Source: Lasiosphaeria ovina
Lineage: Eukaryota > Ascomycota > Sordariomycetes > Sordariales > Lasiosphaeriaceae
DNA length: 64,000 nt
Assembly (NCBI GenBank): GCA_033439765.1
Contig: JAULSN010000002.1
Coordinates: 434,001 to 498,000 of the forward strand
Direction of reading: 5' to 3'
The notes beneath the pieces were generated by a model. It was given only the letters and a program-made list of their open reading frames with translations. It was not told where the DNA came from and searched no databases. A program made the position numbers and the translations under genes. Shown in pieces: positions 23,474 to 34,425 of the stretch. Every line of letters starts with the position of its first letter. Within the stretch, counting starts at the first letter, position 1.

Positions 23474-25117
23474 TCAGAAAACCGCGTCTCTATTCAGACG
23501 GCTAGTAAGGTAGCGCATGATATCTTCCTTGGCGCTCGACTCGGTGAGAGGGTGGTCGTCGAGCCAGTCCTGGAGGTTGAAGATATTGCTCAGGAAGCGG
23601 CGGCCGGCGGCATCATGGTGGCGCTCAGTGCGGTAATGGCACTCCTCGCCGGCCAGGTGGTAGATGCGGTGCAGCAGGGCCATGGCCTCGTCGCTGTCCT
23701 GGTGGGGGTCGCGCTCGCGCACGCGTAGCCAGTCCTGGAAGATGGGTAGGAGCGGCACCATGGACTCGTCGCGGTCGGCTAGTAGGAACATATCCGGCGG
23801 GTACCGCGCCCGGCAGAAGGCCTGCCGCCCCCGCATACAGCAGCACTGCCCGTCGTCGTGGTACTCGTGGCAGCACATGCGCCCCAGGTGCGCTTCGGCG
23901 TTGTGGTAGATAGGCGACGGTTCGCGGAGTGCTGCCGCGTCGAGGCCGTCGTCATCATCGTCGTCGACGTTGAGGCCGCCGTTGTCGTCGTCCTCGCTGC
24001 TGGAAGAGGACCCGTCCTCTTCCTCATCCCCGTCCTCGTCCTCATCATCGCCGTCATCACTGTCGGGCACGTCATCGCCATCTCCCTCCCCATCGCCCTC
24101 TTGAGCGCTGCTGCCCGGCACTGGCTGGCCCGAGTCATCTACCCCGGCACTGGCCTCCGAGCTGCTGTCGTCAGACCAGGACTCGTCGTCGCTGAAAACT
24201 AGATAAGGCGTTTCGTACTGGTGGTGAATCCCATTGGTTGACTCGTGAAATTCGGCCGGGGTGTTGCCTGTGGGGTCACGCCACAGAGCAATGCGCTTGG
24301 CAAGCTCGACGTATCGGGGAATCTGTATGTGCATGACGAGCTCTTTCAAGAGATCCGAGGGGTCCATGGTGTCGAGGTCGACTTGCAAGCTGGGTCTATC
24401 TGCGATCTAAGCAGGGGACTGGGGATTAGCATGCAAATAGTGACTGGTCAGTCTGATAAGGAGGGATTTAGTCACCATGGATGAAGTGATTTCATTGAGC
24501 CAGCTCCTTTCCCTCATGAGCCGGGTGAAAGTCGACCTGAAACGAAAACGAATCTCGGAGCCGTCGTCAGAACCGACCTTCAGGCCGTCAAGGTTGGCCA
24601 CGCTCAGGATGAAGCCACCATCAAGGCCGCCATTCATGACGCCAAGGCCGACGCGGATGGCGGCCACCGGATAGGGGTGGCCGTGAAAGTGCCACAGCTT
24701 GGCCAGGGCAGCGGGCGTGAAGGGGTTGGGGTTGTATTGGTCATCCTGGGCCGTGGTTTGGTCGGCGCGGAAGACGACGGTATTGCATCGATCAGGCTCG
24801 CTGGCGGCGGCCGTGTCCAAGTCTGGGCCGTCTGAGCCTGAACCGGGAGATTCGACTTCGGCTTCGACATGGGAAAAGACATAGTCGATGCGGTGCCAGG
24901 CGCCGAGGTACAGGGTGATTTTTGTGCTGGGCAGCCAAACAGCTCGGAATCGGCGCTCGATGACGAGCCTTTGGTGACGCGAGAGGCGGCGGAGCTCCGC
25001 CCACTGGTGGACGGGATCGTGGTCAAACGAGGCGACGAGAGCCGAGAGAATCATATCGACGAGCTCAGACGAGAGCCGTCTGGCCAGGTCCGCCCTGATA
25101 TCGACCTGATGGTCCAT
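23474..25117 (-). CDS. Unknown fungal protein with F-box-like start and acidic middle
   Basis: Two exons (25117-24476 and 24406-23474), joined by a 69-nt intron with GTGACT donor and TTAG acceptor in phase, give 524 residues. The N-terminus RRLSSELVDMILSALV followed by WAELRRLSRHQRLVIERRF resembles an F-box-like helical start, and the rest of exon 1 looks like the beta-rich body of fungal F-box-type hypothetical proteins. A long acidic Ser/Asp/Glu run (about residues 300-360) leads to a Cys/His-rich patch, MCCHEYHDDGQCCC. The end is a helical stretch (NIFNLQDWLDDHPL). No signal peptide or membrane segment is present, so it is probably cytosolic or nuclear. A substrate-adaptor role is only a guess from the first 40 residues. 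Frame integrity is complete. Confidence 0.72.
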
Positions 25118-27014
25118 GGTTTTTGTTTTTGTCTGTATAGTTTACTTGAAATATTTAGTGGGGAGGCTGCCAGGGGAAGTTGAAGATCGGCCAAGCTAGC
25201 TAGGGGAGGTGGGTTGGTTGGTTTACAGTGGTGGATGGAATGCAAATTGAGTCGTGGAGGGGTTGACCGTAGTAATTAGGTGGTGCAGTCACTACAGTGG
25301 TGTGCCTGCGCTGTGCTGCACAGACCCGCCCGCCTACGTTTACCTAAGGTTTTCCATGCAATCAACCGCGGTGGCGGGGTGTTGGTGACAGGGCTGACGG
25401 CCTGCAACCTGTGATCCAATGCCAGCACCAACTTCCAAGTCTGCATATCGTATCGTCGAAAATGATTAATGGATGATTGCAACGCCATCTGCACACAAAA
25501 CCAACAAAATCACCAGCGGACTACACAGTCAAACGAACAAAGGCGTGCTTTCTTCTTCGCATCTCGAATCGAAACCCGAGATTGCAATGAAAAGGATTGT
25601 TCGCGCCACCTGGAGGCAGTGTAATACCAGGGGCACAGTGGAAGATGCTAAGAGGCTAGAAGCCGCTCAACGCTCTTCCCGTTTTCAAAAATAAGGGTAA
25701 ATGTTCGCAATTAAGCAGGACGACAACTACTACCTATTTGTCCCAATAAAAAGGAAGAAAAAGGAAAAGAACGCAAAATCTGTGCTTGGGCAGCTGATTA
25801 TATACGCAGAGTGGGTGGTCCGTGCACGACCGCAATTTTTGAAGTGGGTCTCTCCTTCACTGACACCGTGACCTACTTGGTAGGTTAGGTCCAGTAGTAC
25901 CTTCCTTCCATGGTATATGCCTGCAACAGCGGCTCCTTTTCATTCTTCTTCCTTTTTTTCTCAGCCCCTCACAGTCACCACTACCGACACCGCTACGAGC
26001 TGTGCGGCTCTGTCAGTCTGTGACTGGATCCCACTTCTGTCGGACAGTCTGACTGTCGGGAATCACTCCCATTTTTGCGCGGAGCCGCAGCTAATTACTT
26101 CCCTCTCCCTCTCCCTCTCCCTCTGGGCTTTGAGGTCTGCGCCGCAAAAGTTCAATGTGGCTCTTGCGTCTTCGAGTCTACCGCTAGTGACTAGTTATAG
26201 AATAGGCACTCAGGTAGGTGTTTTCGAATCTCTGGTCCCTAATTAAGCCAGAAACTCCAAGTCTCGTCGCTAACATATATATATAGCAAGTAATTAACTG
26301 AAATATCAAATCGCTCTGCGCTGCCAAAAGACGAAGACTCTCGCATTCTCATTCTCTACGCTCTTGTCCAGTGATGCTCGTTCAAGTTAGCAGAGCAATA
26401 CACGACCATGTTCCGGTGGCAGCATTCACCCTCACCGAGCCACCAATTCCCAACATCTCATGGCTAAGAACCAGACACAAAGGCTCTTTGAATAAGGCGC
26501 GGAAGATGATTTGGCCAGTCAGCAACGCTTGGCAAGTGTTAATTCCCCGCCCCGGCTTAATCTTATGACCCTGAAGTCTGACTTGAGATGGTAGGATGAG
26601 ACCACTGACTTGTCACCTCATTGAAGTTGTGGGAACATTCCTGCTACTCAGCAACTGCGAGAATCACAGACCCCGTACTCACGCTCATAAGAAGGAACAC
26701 ATACTCCTTACGAAACGGTGAACGAAGCGTCATCATGGGCACAAGCACGAGAGCTGAACCAAAATTGTCAGGAGCGCCAAGAGATACCCAGCCGTACTGG
26801 TCCAATCAAAATGAGCCAAAGAGCCTTCCAACATGCACCCGAAAACAGCAAGGAGCAACCAGGGGTGGGCACCACTAGCTTCATGGCAGTGGCAAGACCA
26901 TCAGCCGCACGGGGGGCCTATCTCAGTCTCAAGACCTCTTCTCCGCACCATCCGGAATACTAACTACACGCCTGATCATTACCCTTTGCCCATTGAGAAT
27001 TTGCCATAGCTATC
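25118..27014. other. Intergenic between divergent genes
   Basis: Lies between the start of the minus-strand gene at 25117 and the HET gene at 27015, so it should hold both promoters. A short TCCCTC microsatellite (about 26100-26124) is the only clear repeat. No supported coding region was found. Confidence 0.45.
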
Positions 27015-29275
27015 ATGGATCCGGTCACTCAGGTCACCGACTCCCTCGCTATCTTAGGTTTATCTGAGGCAAACGCTGCAAAGCCCGAAGCCGCCCACAC
27101 TCGGCTGGCCTACGAGCCAATTCCAACAGACGACGATCGAATCTTGCGCGTGTTGAAGCTCGCTCCCGGCACCCCCCGAGAGGCCTTGGTTGGCACACTA
27201 GAGCTCGTAGTCGGCGTAGGCAACAGCAACGAGGTCCGTCCGCCCTCAGAGTCGCTCCGTAGCCTTGGCGTCTCCCAAGCCATCGCCGAGACGGTTTGGG
27301 TCGCCTCGGAGGCCGAGGCAAAAAGCCCAAAGAATGAACCCTCTGAACCCGCGGCGTTCATTGAGTACGAAGCCCTGTCATACGTCTGGGGCGATCCAGC
27401 AAAGACCGAGTCCATGACGCTCAACGGAGTGACGTTTGGCCTCTCGGCGAATTTAAAAGACGCGTTGATCAACTTGCGTGAGCGAGATACGGAGCGCACC
27501 CTATGGGTAGACGCCCTGTGCATTAACCAGGACGACGAAACGGAGAAGCACCGCGAGGTCATGCGTATGCGCGCCATCTACTATAGCGCCAAGCGCGTCG
27601 TTGTGTGGCTCGGCGATGCCGTTTTCGACAGCAACATGGCCATCGAATGGGCAGAGCAAATTCACCTGCACTTCAAGGCCTATCTAACGCGGCTTGGTGT
27701 CCAGGACGAAGGGGAGGGCATATTCGACTGGATTCGTGAGACGCAGCGCTTCCAGATGGTCGAGGCCTTTGGTCTGCTCATGCCGTACCATGCCCTCCGC
27801 TGGAAGGCGCTCCATCGACTCCTCTCACGGCCCTGGTTCGGGCGCGCCTGGACGCTGCAGGAGCTTGTCGTAGCTCGAAGCTCTCTCATGCTGTGCGGCA
27901 ACCGCGCTGTGAAGTGGGAGGTTCTCGAGCTAGCCATCGAAGTCTGCGAGGTAACTACACGGCCACGCACCAAATCCTCAACGCCCGCCCCCGACTCCCA
28001 GCTTTCTTCTTGGCACCCCCAGCCTACAACTGGCCGCCCTACCATCTCGACTACCTTAACAAACTCACCTCCACCCGCAGCCAGTACCGCTTCCTAGACG
28101 CGCGCAACGTCAACGACATGATCGGCAGCCCCGCCACCCTCTCCCGCGCCGACGCCGCCTCGTCGCGCCTCACCCTTACCACGACACGCAACTGCTTCCT
28201 CCCCCACGATAAGATCTACTCGGTTCTGGGCATCCTGCCCCCGCCGCTCCGCGACGCCATCACGCCTGATATCGACTATGCCCTCCCGGCGCGCATCGCC
28301 TTCCTCCGCGCCGTCAGGGCCTGCGTGCTCACCACGCACTGGCTCAACATCATCTGCCACTCGCACTACAGCCCCTGGTACCCGTCAGACCACCCGTCGT
28401 GGCTGCCCGACTGGACGCGCATGCCGCGCGCCACGGTGCTCGCCGAGCGGAACCGCGACGCCGTGTTCCCGCCGCACCGCGTCATCTACGACCGCGAGGC
28501 CGTCGCGTCCTTCTCGGACGACCTGAGGACGCTCACGGCCAAGGGTTTTGTGGTGGCGCGCGTCGTCGCGGCGGGCGTGGCGGACGAGCTGCTGTCTTTT
28601 GGAGACGGCGAGGCGGAGGGCAGCAAGGTGCGGCGGACCAGCCGGTACCTAGCGAGCGGCTCGGCCGACGACGCCGCGGCCTGGCGCGCCGCCATGTATC
28701 CGCAAGACCCGGCGTTCCAGTACATCCCGGAGTCGACGGGCGAGGGCGAGGGCGAGGGCGGCCACGAGAGCGACCCCAACTTCTTCGAGTTCGAGCTGCC
28801 GCTGAGGATATTCGTGGGGCCGCGCCTGCTGTCGCAGCGGGCGAGCGGGAACGGCGACGTGCTGGACCGCTTCCTGGACGGGCTCAGCAGGGTGCCGCGG
28901 CGCGTCTGGGACGGTGGCCTGAAGAGGGAAAACCTCCTCCCCCAGCACGAGCCGGTGCCGCCGGAGAAGGAGGCCGAGTTCTTGGGGTGCTATCACAAGG
29001 TCCAGGGGCACATGATGAGCCGCACGGTTTTTTCCAGGGACAGCTGTGAGGCCGGGGAGGGCATGTTGGGCATAGGCCCGGATTTTACGCGGCCCGGGGA
29101 CCTGGTTTGCGTTCTGCTGGGGTGTGACGCCCCGGTGCTGCTAAGGGAGAAGGAGGGCCAGGCGGGGAAGTACATGTTTGTGGGTGATGCCCATGTGCAG
29201 GGGTTCATGGAGGGCGAAGGCGTCCATGGGCTGGACGAGGGCAAGTACGAGCTGGTGGACTTTGACCTTGTGTGA
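27015..29275 (+). CDS. HET-domain (heterokaryon incompatibility) protein
   Basis: The start MDPVTQVTDSLAILGLSE is followed at about residue 115 by the HET domain: YEALSYVWGD, LWVDALCINQDD, RMRAIYYSAKRVVVWLGD and SRPWFGRAWTLQELV, all hallmark blocks. The domain triggers cell death on non-self fusion in known members. Exon 1 ends at 27950 at a GTAACT donor; the next coding frame is shifted. A 134-nt intron to the CAG at 28084 restores the frame and gives 708 residues. However, the sequence between also reads as protein in the second frame (NYTATHQILNARPRLP), so a 1-nt deletion near 27951 is an alternative. The C-terminal half (DPRD-like LPHDKIYSVLGI, then SWLPDW) is normal for the family and ends with FVGDAHVQGFMEGEG. 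No extra NACHT or ankyrin part is attached. Confidence 0.88.
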
Positions 29276-29518
29276 GAGGGCTGCATATATGAAGGCTTGG
29301 AATAATTAGACTCAAACCAGCGTCCAGTTGAGGCGTTTCCGATCATGACCATTTATAGTAAGCTTGCTTGAATGATTTTGAATTACTGTACAGCGAGGAT
29401 TTTGTTTCCATCTCACTATATAACTCCCTCACAGGCAAATTACAAGGTCACAAACAACGTTGTGTTGTTTCAAGCAGCTAGAAACCAAGGTGTCCCCCGG
29501 CGGCCGCGAGACACACTT

Positions 29519-30272
29519 CTAAGCACTAATCGCCTTGACAATCGCCTCGCCGACGCCCTTCGCGCTCGCGGGGTTCTGCCCGGTGATGAGCTTGCCATCG
29601 ACAACGACCTTGGCGCCCCACAGCTCGTCAGCTTTCGAATACGTCGCGCCCGCCTCGACCAGCTTGTCCTCGACCAAAAACGGCACCGCCTTGGACAGCC
29701 CGATCTGCTCCTCCTCGGCGTTCGAAAAGCCTGTCACGGCCTTGCCTTTCACGAGATGCTCGCCCGACGGCAGCGTGACGTTCGCAAACACCGCCGGCCC
29801 GTGGCACACGGCCGCGACCACTTTGCCCTGCGAAGCGAACTGGCTGATCAGCGCCTGCGACGCCGCGTCCACCGGCAGGTCGAACACGGGCCCGTGGCCG
29901 CCCGGGTAGAAGATGGCGTCGAACTGCGACGCGGCGTCCGTCTCGAGCAGCGTGCTCAGCTTGGTTGTTGATGCCCAGAGGTCTTTACTGCCCTCGAGGA
30001 ACGCGACCGACACGCTGTCGTCCTTGGCTGCGTCGATCGATGACGGGTCTAGTGGTGCCGCGCCGCCGAGGGGAGACGCGACGGTTACTTCGATCCCCGC
30101 TGCCTGGAACTCGTGGTATGGGTGCGCGAACTCGGACTGTTGGGCGTGATTAGTGACGTTCTTGGTGTGTGTGTGTGTGTGCGTGCCAACTCACCAGGTA
30201 CCATCCCGTCTTGCGGCCCGTGTCGCCGAGCTGGTCGTGCGACGTGAGGACGACGAGGACTTTGGGCGCCAT
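29519..30272 (-). CDS. DJ-1/PfpI family protein, Hsp31-like glyoxalase/chaperone
   Basis: Exon 1 (30272-30195, MAPKVLVVLTSHDQLGDTGR) joins exon 2 (30136-29519) across a 58-nt intron that contains a CA/GT microsatellite; the product has 231 residues. Family marks are all present: SEFAHPYHEF with the catalytic-site Glu (residue 28), FYPGGHGP, and the nucleophile elbow AVCHGPA with Cys137 and His138. The length and residue numbering are close to yeast Hsp31, known as a glutathione-independent glyoxalase and chaperone. The C-terminal TGQNPASAKGVGEAIVKAI is the usual end of this subgroup. The protein is expected in the cytosol and probably responds to methylglyoxal or oxidative stress. The gene is convergent with the HET gene (243 nt apart). 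Confidence is high for family, moderate for activity. Confidence 0.93.
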
Positions 30273-32790
30273 TTGAGCGGTTGTGGTGTGCAATTTGTGG
30301 TTGGTGGATGATTGGCTTCTGGGGACTGAGTTGACTGATGATACGATAATGTTTACAGATTATTCGGTTTCGGATGGTGATGAGATTGGCAATTGGAACA
30401 GTAAGACCACAAAACACTCTGAACCTGCGATTAATATACTCGGTTTTCGTACCCCCAAGAAAGCTTACAAGCGAGTATCGCGCATTTGTCACGATCCGAT
30501 CTGATCTGGTCTGAACACTGAGAAGGAAGGAAAAATGGAACGCTTCTGGGTCTTTCTCGCTAGCTTGGCAAGCGATCTCCACGCTACGTAATTCCCTACG
30601 TACGATATTTGTCAGACTTGTGCTGGCTACAAACTGGAGGTCGCCGGGATTATCCGGGTTAATGTTCTCCCCCCTTACGCTTATAAGCATCAATGATTCC
30701 GCTTTGGGCTTGACGCACGGTAGCTGCTGCCTGTCGGACTTAACGGCAAGGCGCCCCGCTTTGGGTTGTTCTCGATCTTTTCTTCCCACTCATCTTTGAC
30801 GTCATTACTGGCCAAGGGGGAAAAGGCACGCCATTTGCTCCACACACGATTCTGATCTTTGCGATGCAGGTTGACACTGGATTACAAACTGGAATGTGTG
30901 GCAGTTATTCTCGACATCTTACAGGCGTCAATGCTTTTGATGGTGCCCTGTAGAACCGTTTGCTACCCGGACTCGTTCGCTTCGCTTCGGGGGGAAAATA
31001 AGAAAAAAGGCATTATAAAGACCTCTTCAGTCACGGCTGACAGCCCACCAAACCCATGGCACAGCAAAAACATATGTAATATATCCCGACCAGCATCTCT
31101 TCAGATGAGAATGGGAGCACCATCACTTCTCTACGAAGAATGCAGGCACCGGACGGTGTCCCCAAAGACGCGCAGCTTCTCCATCTCAGCCCGGAAGCTC
31201 TGGCCAGTATATAAATAGGCTCGTACCTGCACATCTGCATGGCTGGTAGAGGGTGGGTGCCACGCATAGATCGCACCAGTCCATCCGCCGGCCCGTTGTC
31301 ATACCTGACATACTTACCCACCCGCCGGGATGGCGCTTTACCCGGGCGCTCAGCCCTCCAACCTTTTACTCTGTCTGTGTACACGACCGCAGCTGCACAA
31401 CCCGCCCGACACAGCCGGTACCCAGGGTAACGGCCCGTGGTTTTGTCGGTGCTTGCGCGGCCGAGGCGGACGCATGTTTTGTGGAATAACAGGCGTTGTT
31501 CGCATGGTCCTGAGGGCCCTTTTATCCCGAGCGCAAACGTGCCATCATGTTGACTCGGAAGCCGGCACCTTGAGCGCATGCAGGCTACAGCAAACGCCTG
31601 CTCGCCATACCCACCTCACCTAGGCAACAACAGCAGCATCCGTCGCCGTCGGGACATTTATTGCATGCGTATGGTATTTTTGTTGTTGTTGCTTGAGCAA
31701 AGAAATCTTAGCGAGCTGACGTTACCTAGACTACGCTCACGTTCATGTAACGCTCTCGCGGCTGCGGCTAATGTCGACTCGAGCTGGGTTGATCGCCTAC
31801 CTTGCGTATTATGATCCTCGCGTCCCGGATCTGCGGCGGATGGGCATCGGTAATTTGCATTCTGTCCCGGTTTACTGTGTAGGTGAGGGTGAGACGTCCA
31901 GCTTGCATCAACATGGACAAGCCCTGAGGTAAGGGATGGTAGGACGCAAGGGCAGCGCAACACAGCAGCAACAAAGCGCATAGCTTCCCAGGGCGGAATC
32001 ACGGTGCCCGTCTCTGAGGTGACCGAGGGTGTAGCACAACCCAGGGTCCTAGGGGTGCATCCAGTCTCCAAGGTCCTCCCGTAGGTAGGCTACGCAGGTT
32101 ACCTATGTAGTTGCCGCACGGCTCGTCCCGGAAGTTGTCGCCTTGCCCCTGACGCACATGCAGAAAGGGACAGAAGTAGCAGGGCGGACAGGAAAAGAGA
32201 CTGAAACTCGTCTAGTTCGCATGGTAGTCATACGGCCACCGCGAAAGCTGTCTGCATTCGTGAACAGTTTGGGCGTAGGACCGTGGTTGAGAAAAGCCAC
32301 CCGATAAACCGCTCAGCCTAGCCAAGAAGATATTGCTTGGATCAAAAAAGCATTACAGTGGAAAGAAAGCAGCGCAGTGGACAGATTTCATGTAAATATC
32401 GTCTCAAATATATATATCCAAGAATTAGAATCCCATCAAGCCAGTGCTGAGGCGGGTTCGAAGATAGGGGTAAATTTCGTTGCCCCACCATCTCCAGACC
32501 TCGGACCCCTCAGCTTTTCTGTGCCAGAAACGCGCAACAAGACAATCGCATCTATGCAAACTCCGAAAGAGAAAAAACAAAACACCAAACGCTATGGTGG
32601 AGGTATCGTTCCCGGTAGTAACCGCCGCGCCTGTGATCCGCGTGAGCCTCAACCCCCAAGATCCCTTTATATATAAGTCTCCTCCAAAAAGGGGGTAAAA
32701 CGCCAATATCCAATATCCAAAAATCCAGATCCAAAAAGCCCAATCCAAAAACGTATGCACATATAAGAAGCAGTCCGCCCCAGAAATATA
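30273..32790. other. No recognisable gene
   Basis: A 182-codon minus-strand frame (31579-31031) and shorter plus frames overlap each other and lack domain-like content or splice sites. The 5' part should hold the promoter of the DJ-1-like gene. The 3' part (32400-32790) has an ATCCAATATCC-type short tandem run at 32703-32750. Confidence 0.45.
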
Positions 32791-34425
32791 TCACATCCAC
32801 ATGAGGTTCCTGCTCTGCCGGCGGTTCTGCTGCCACAGCGGCCGCACCGATCCCCTGTAGCTTGCGTCGGACGTGGACGCGTTGTCCCCGGTGGCGCCGG
32901 CGGCGGCAGTGGCACCAGTACCGGCGGCAGCAGGGGGAGGCCCATTGACGCCATTGCCCTCGTTGACCGCGAGATCGTCGAGGCCGCCGCGACCACCCCC
33001 ATTCCCGGTACCTTGCACTAGGCGGTCCTCGTCCTCCTCGCCGATGCGGCCTAGTGCTACCTGGAAGCCCTGCGAGAAGTCGTCGATCTCGCGCGTCAGC
33101 GGTACCTGGTCCGGCTCCACCCTGCCCGAGCCCGCGCCCGCGTACGCGGCGGGGTACTGGCCGGGGTAGTGGTAGCGGTTGGGGTCGTCCTGGGGCGGGT
33201 ACGACGGGTAAGCCGCGTAGATGCTGGGGCTGGTGACTATGGGCTGCAGGGGAGGAGGACCAGGGGTGGCGCGCGCTCCGGCAGAGGGGGACAGGACGCC
33301 GGCCGCCCCCGCGTAGGCAAAGGGCGACGGGCCGCCCGCCGTGATTTCGGACGAGAAGGCCGGTGTCGTCGCCATCGGCGGCAGCATCGCACTTGCATTG
33401 CCTCCCCCGGTCTCGAAGGCGTCGCTGTCCTGCGCTGCCACTGCCATGAACCCCGTGCTCGGTCCCGGCCGCGGCGGGCTAATATACTTGCCGATGGCCG
33501 GCGAGTTGCTACCGGGTCCGCTGCGTACGTTGCTCCCCCGCCGGCGCATGAAGAAGACGGCCACGGCGATCACGGCTACCAGCACGGCCACGCCGCTGAT
33601 TGTGCCGCCAACGATGACGCCCGTGCGGTCGGCCGAGGTGGCAGCGGCCGGGGCCGCGGTGGGATCAGCGGTTTTGGTGGTCGCGGTCGAGGACGACGAG
33701 GACGTCGAGGACGACTGGTTAGTCGTTGCCGGGGAAGACCGAGCTGCTGTTATAGAAGACGATGTCAACGGTCGGGTAGTGGTGGAGAACGACGACGCCA
33801 CGGTGCCGAGCGTCGTTGGCGTGCTTAGAGTGCTGACGGTGTCTGTGAACGGGACGCTCAACGTAGGGCGCACCAAAACTTGCGTGATTCCACTCGCCGT
33901 CGCAAGGACCGTTGTGGCTAAGTCGCTCGCCGTGCCGCAGCCAAACTGCGAGAAGCCGCCGTCGAACACGTTTTTGTAGCAGACGTCGCTGCCCAGGCAT
34001 GTGAAGACATATGGGTTGACCTCGGTCTGCGGCCCACTATTCGCGTCAACGCAGCCCGTGAACACGCCCGCCGTACATGTCTCCTGCCCGTTGGGGCAGC
34101 AGCCCACGGCGCTGTGCTGCGTGTCCAACACGCAATGCGACCCCGCGCTACATGTTGCGGGCAGCGCAGAGATGCCGCCGAGAAAGCCGCAGATGGTGTT
34201 CGTGTCTTGGCGGCGGCGGAGGTCGAGGGGGTCTAGGGGCGCCGCTGTTGGCAGCAGCAGCGGCCACGAAACGGCGCTGATGGCATGATGTGGCACTGTT
34301 GTCGTTGGCGGTTGTGTATGTCGGGGAAGGGGCTGGATGACATGGGCGGCTGTCACGTCGAGAAGGGCGGCCAGGACGAAGGCGGCCATGGGCGGTGGGA
34401 GGCGGTGGAAGAAGTCTGTCCTCAT
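32791..34425 (-). CDS. Single-pass cell-surface protein with Cys-rich ectodomain and Ser/Thr stalk
   Basis: One exon gives 544 residues from MRTDFFHRLPPPMAAFVLAA, chosen because this start opens a signal peptide (cleavage near residue 27); longer upstream frames would hide it. Residues 75-165 form a Cys-rich domain (ICGFLGGISALPATC, GCCPNGQETC, CLGSDVCY, FGCG). A Ser/Thr/Pro-rich stalk, likely O-glycosylated, spans about residues 185-265. One membrane helix follows at about 267-292 (VIVGGTISGVAVLVAVIAVA) with an MRRRG stop-transfer signal. The cytosolic tail of about 250 residues is Pro/Ala/Gly-rich with a YPPQDDPNRYHYPGQYP stretch. This layout matches fungal wall-sensor-like or mid2-like membrane proteins. 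The ectodomain family was not identified, so a sensor role is inference. Confidence 0.82.
   Translation of the reverse strand: MRTDFFHRLPPPMAAFVLAALLDVTAAHVIQPLPRHTQPPTTTVPHHAISAVSWPLLLPTAAPLDPLDLRRRQDTNTICGFLGGISALPATCSAGSHCVLDTQHSAVGCCPNGQETCTAGVFTGCVDANSGPQTEVNPYVFTCLGSDVCYKNVFDGGFSQFGCGTASDLATTVLATASGITQVLVRPTLSVPFTDTVSTLSTPTTLGTVASSFSTTTRPLTSSSITAARSSPATTNQSSSTSSSSSTATTKTADPTAAPAAATSADRTGVIVGGTISGVAVLVAVIAVAVFFMRRRGSNVRSGPGSNSPAIGKYISPPRPGPSTGFMAVAAQDSDAFETGGGNASAMLPPMATTPAFSSEITAGGPSPFAYAGAAGVLSPSAGARATPGPPPLQPIVTSPSIYAAYPSYPPQDDPNRYHYPGQYPAAYAGAGSGRVEPDQVPLTREIDDFSQGFQVALGRIGEEDEDRLVQGTGNGGGRGGLDDLAVNEGNGVNGPPPAAAGTGATAAAGATGDNASTSDASYRGSVRPLWQQNRRQSRNLMWM

Noticed and set aside
31031..31579. 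182-codon open frame on the minus strand
   Set aside because: Composition is unbiased, no start context, no domain, overlapped by several frames on the plus strand.
33169..33979. Long plus-strand frames of 219 and 212 codons
   Set aside because: Antisense shadows of the surface-protein gene at 32791-34425.
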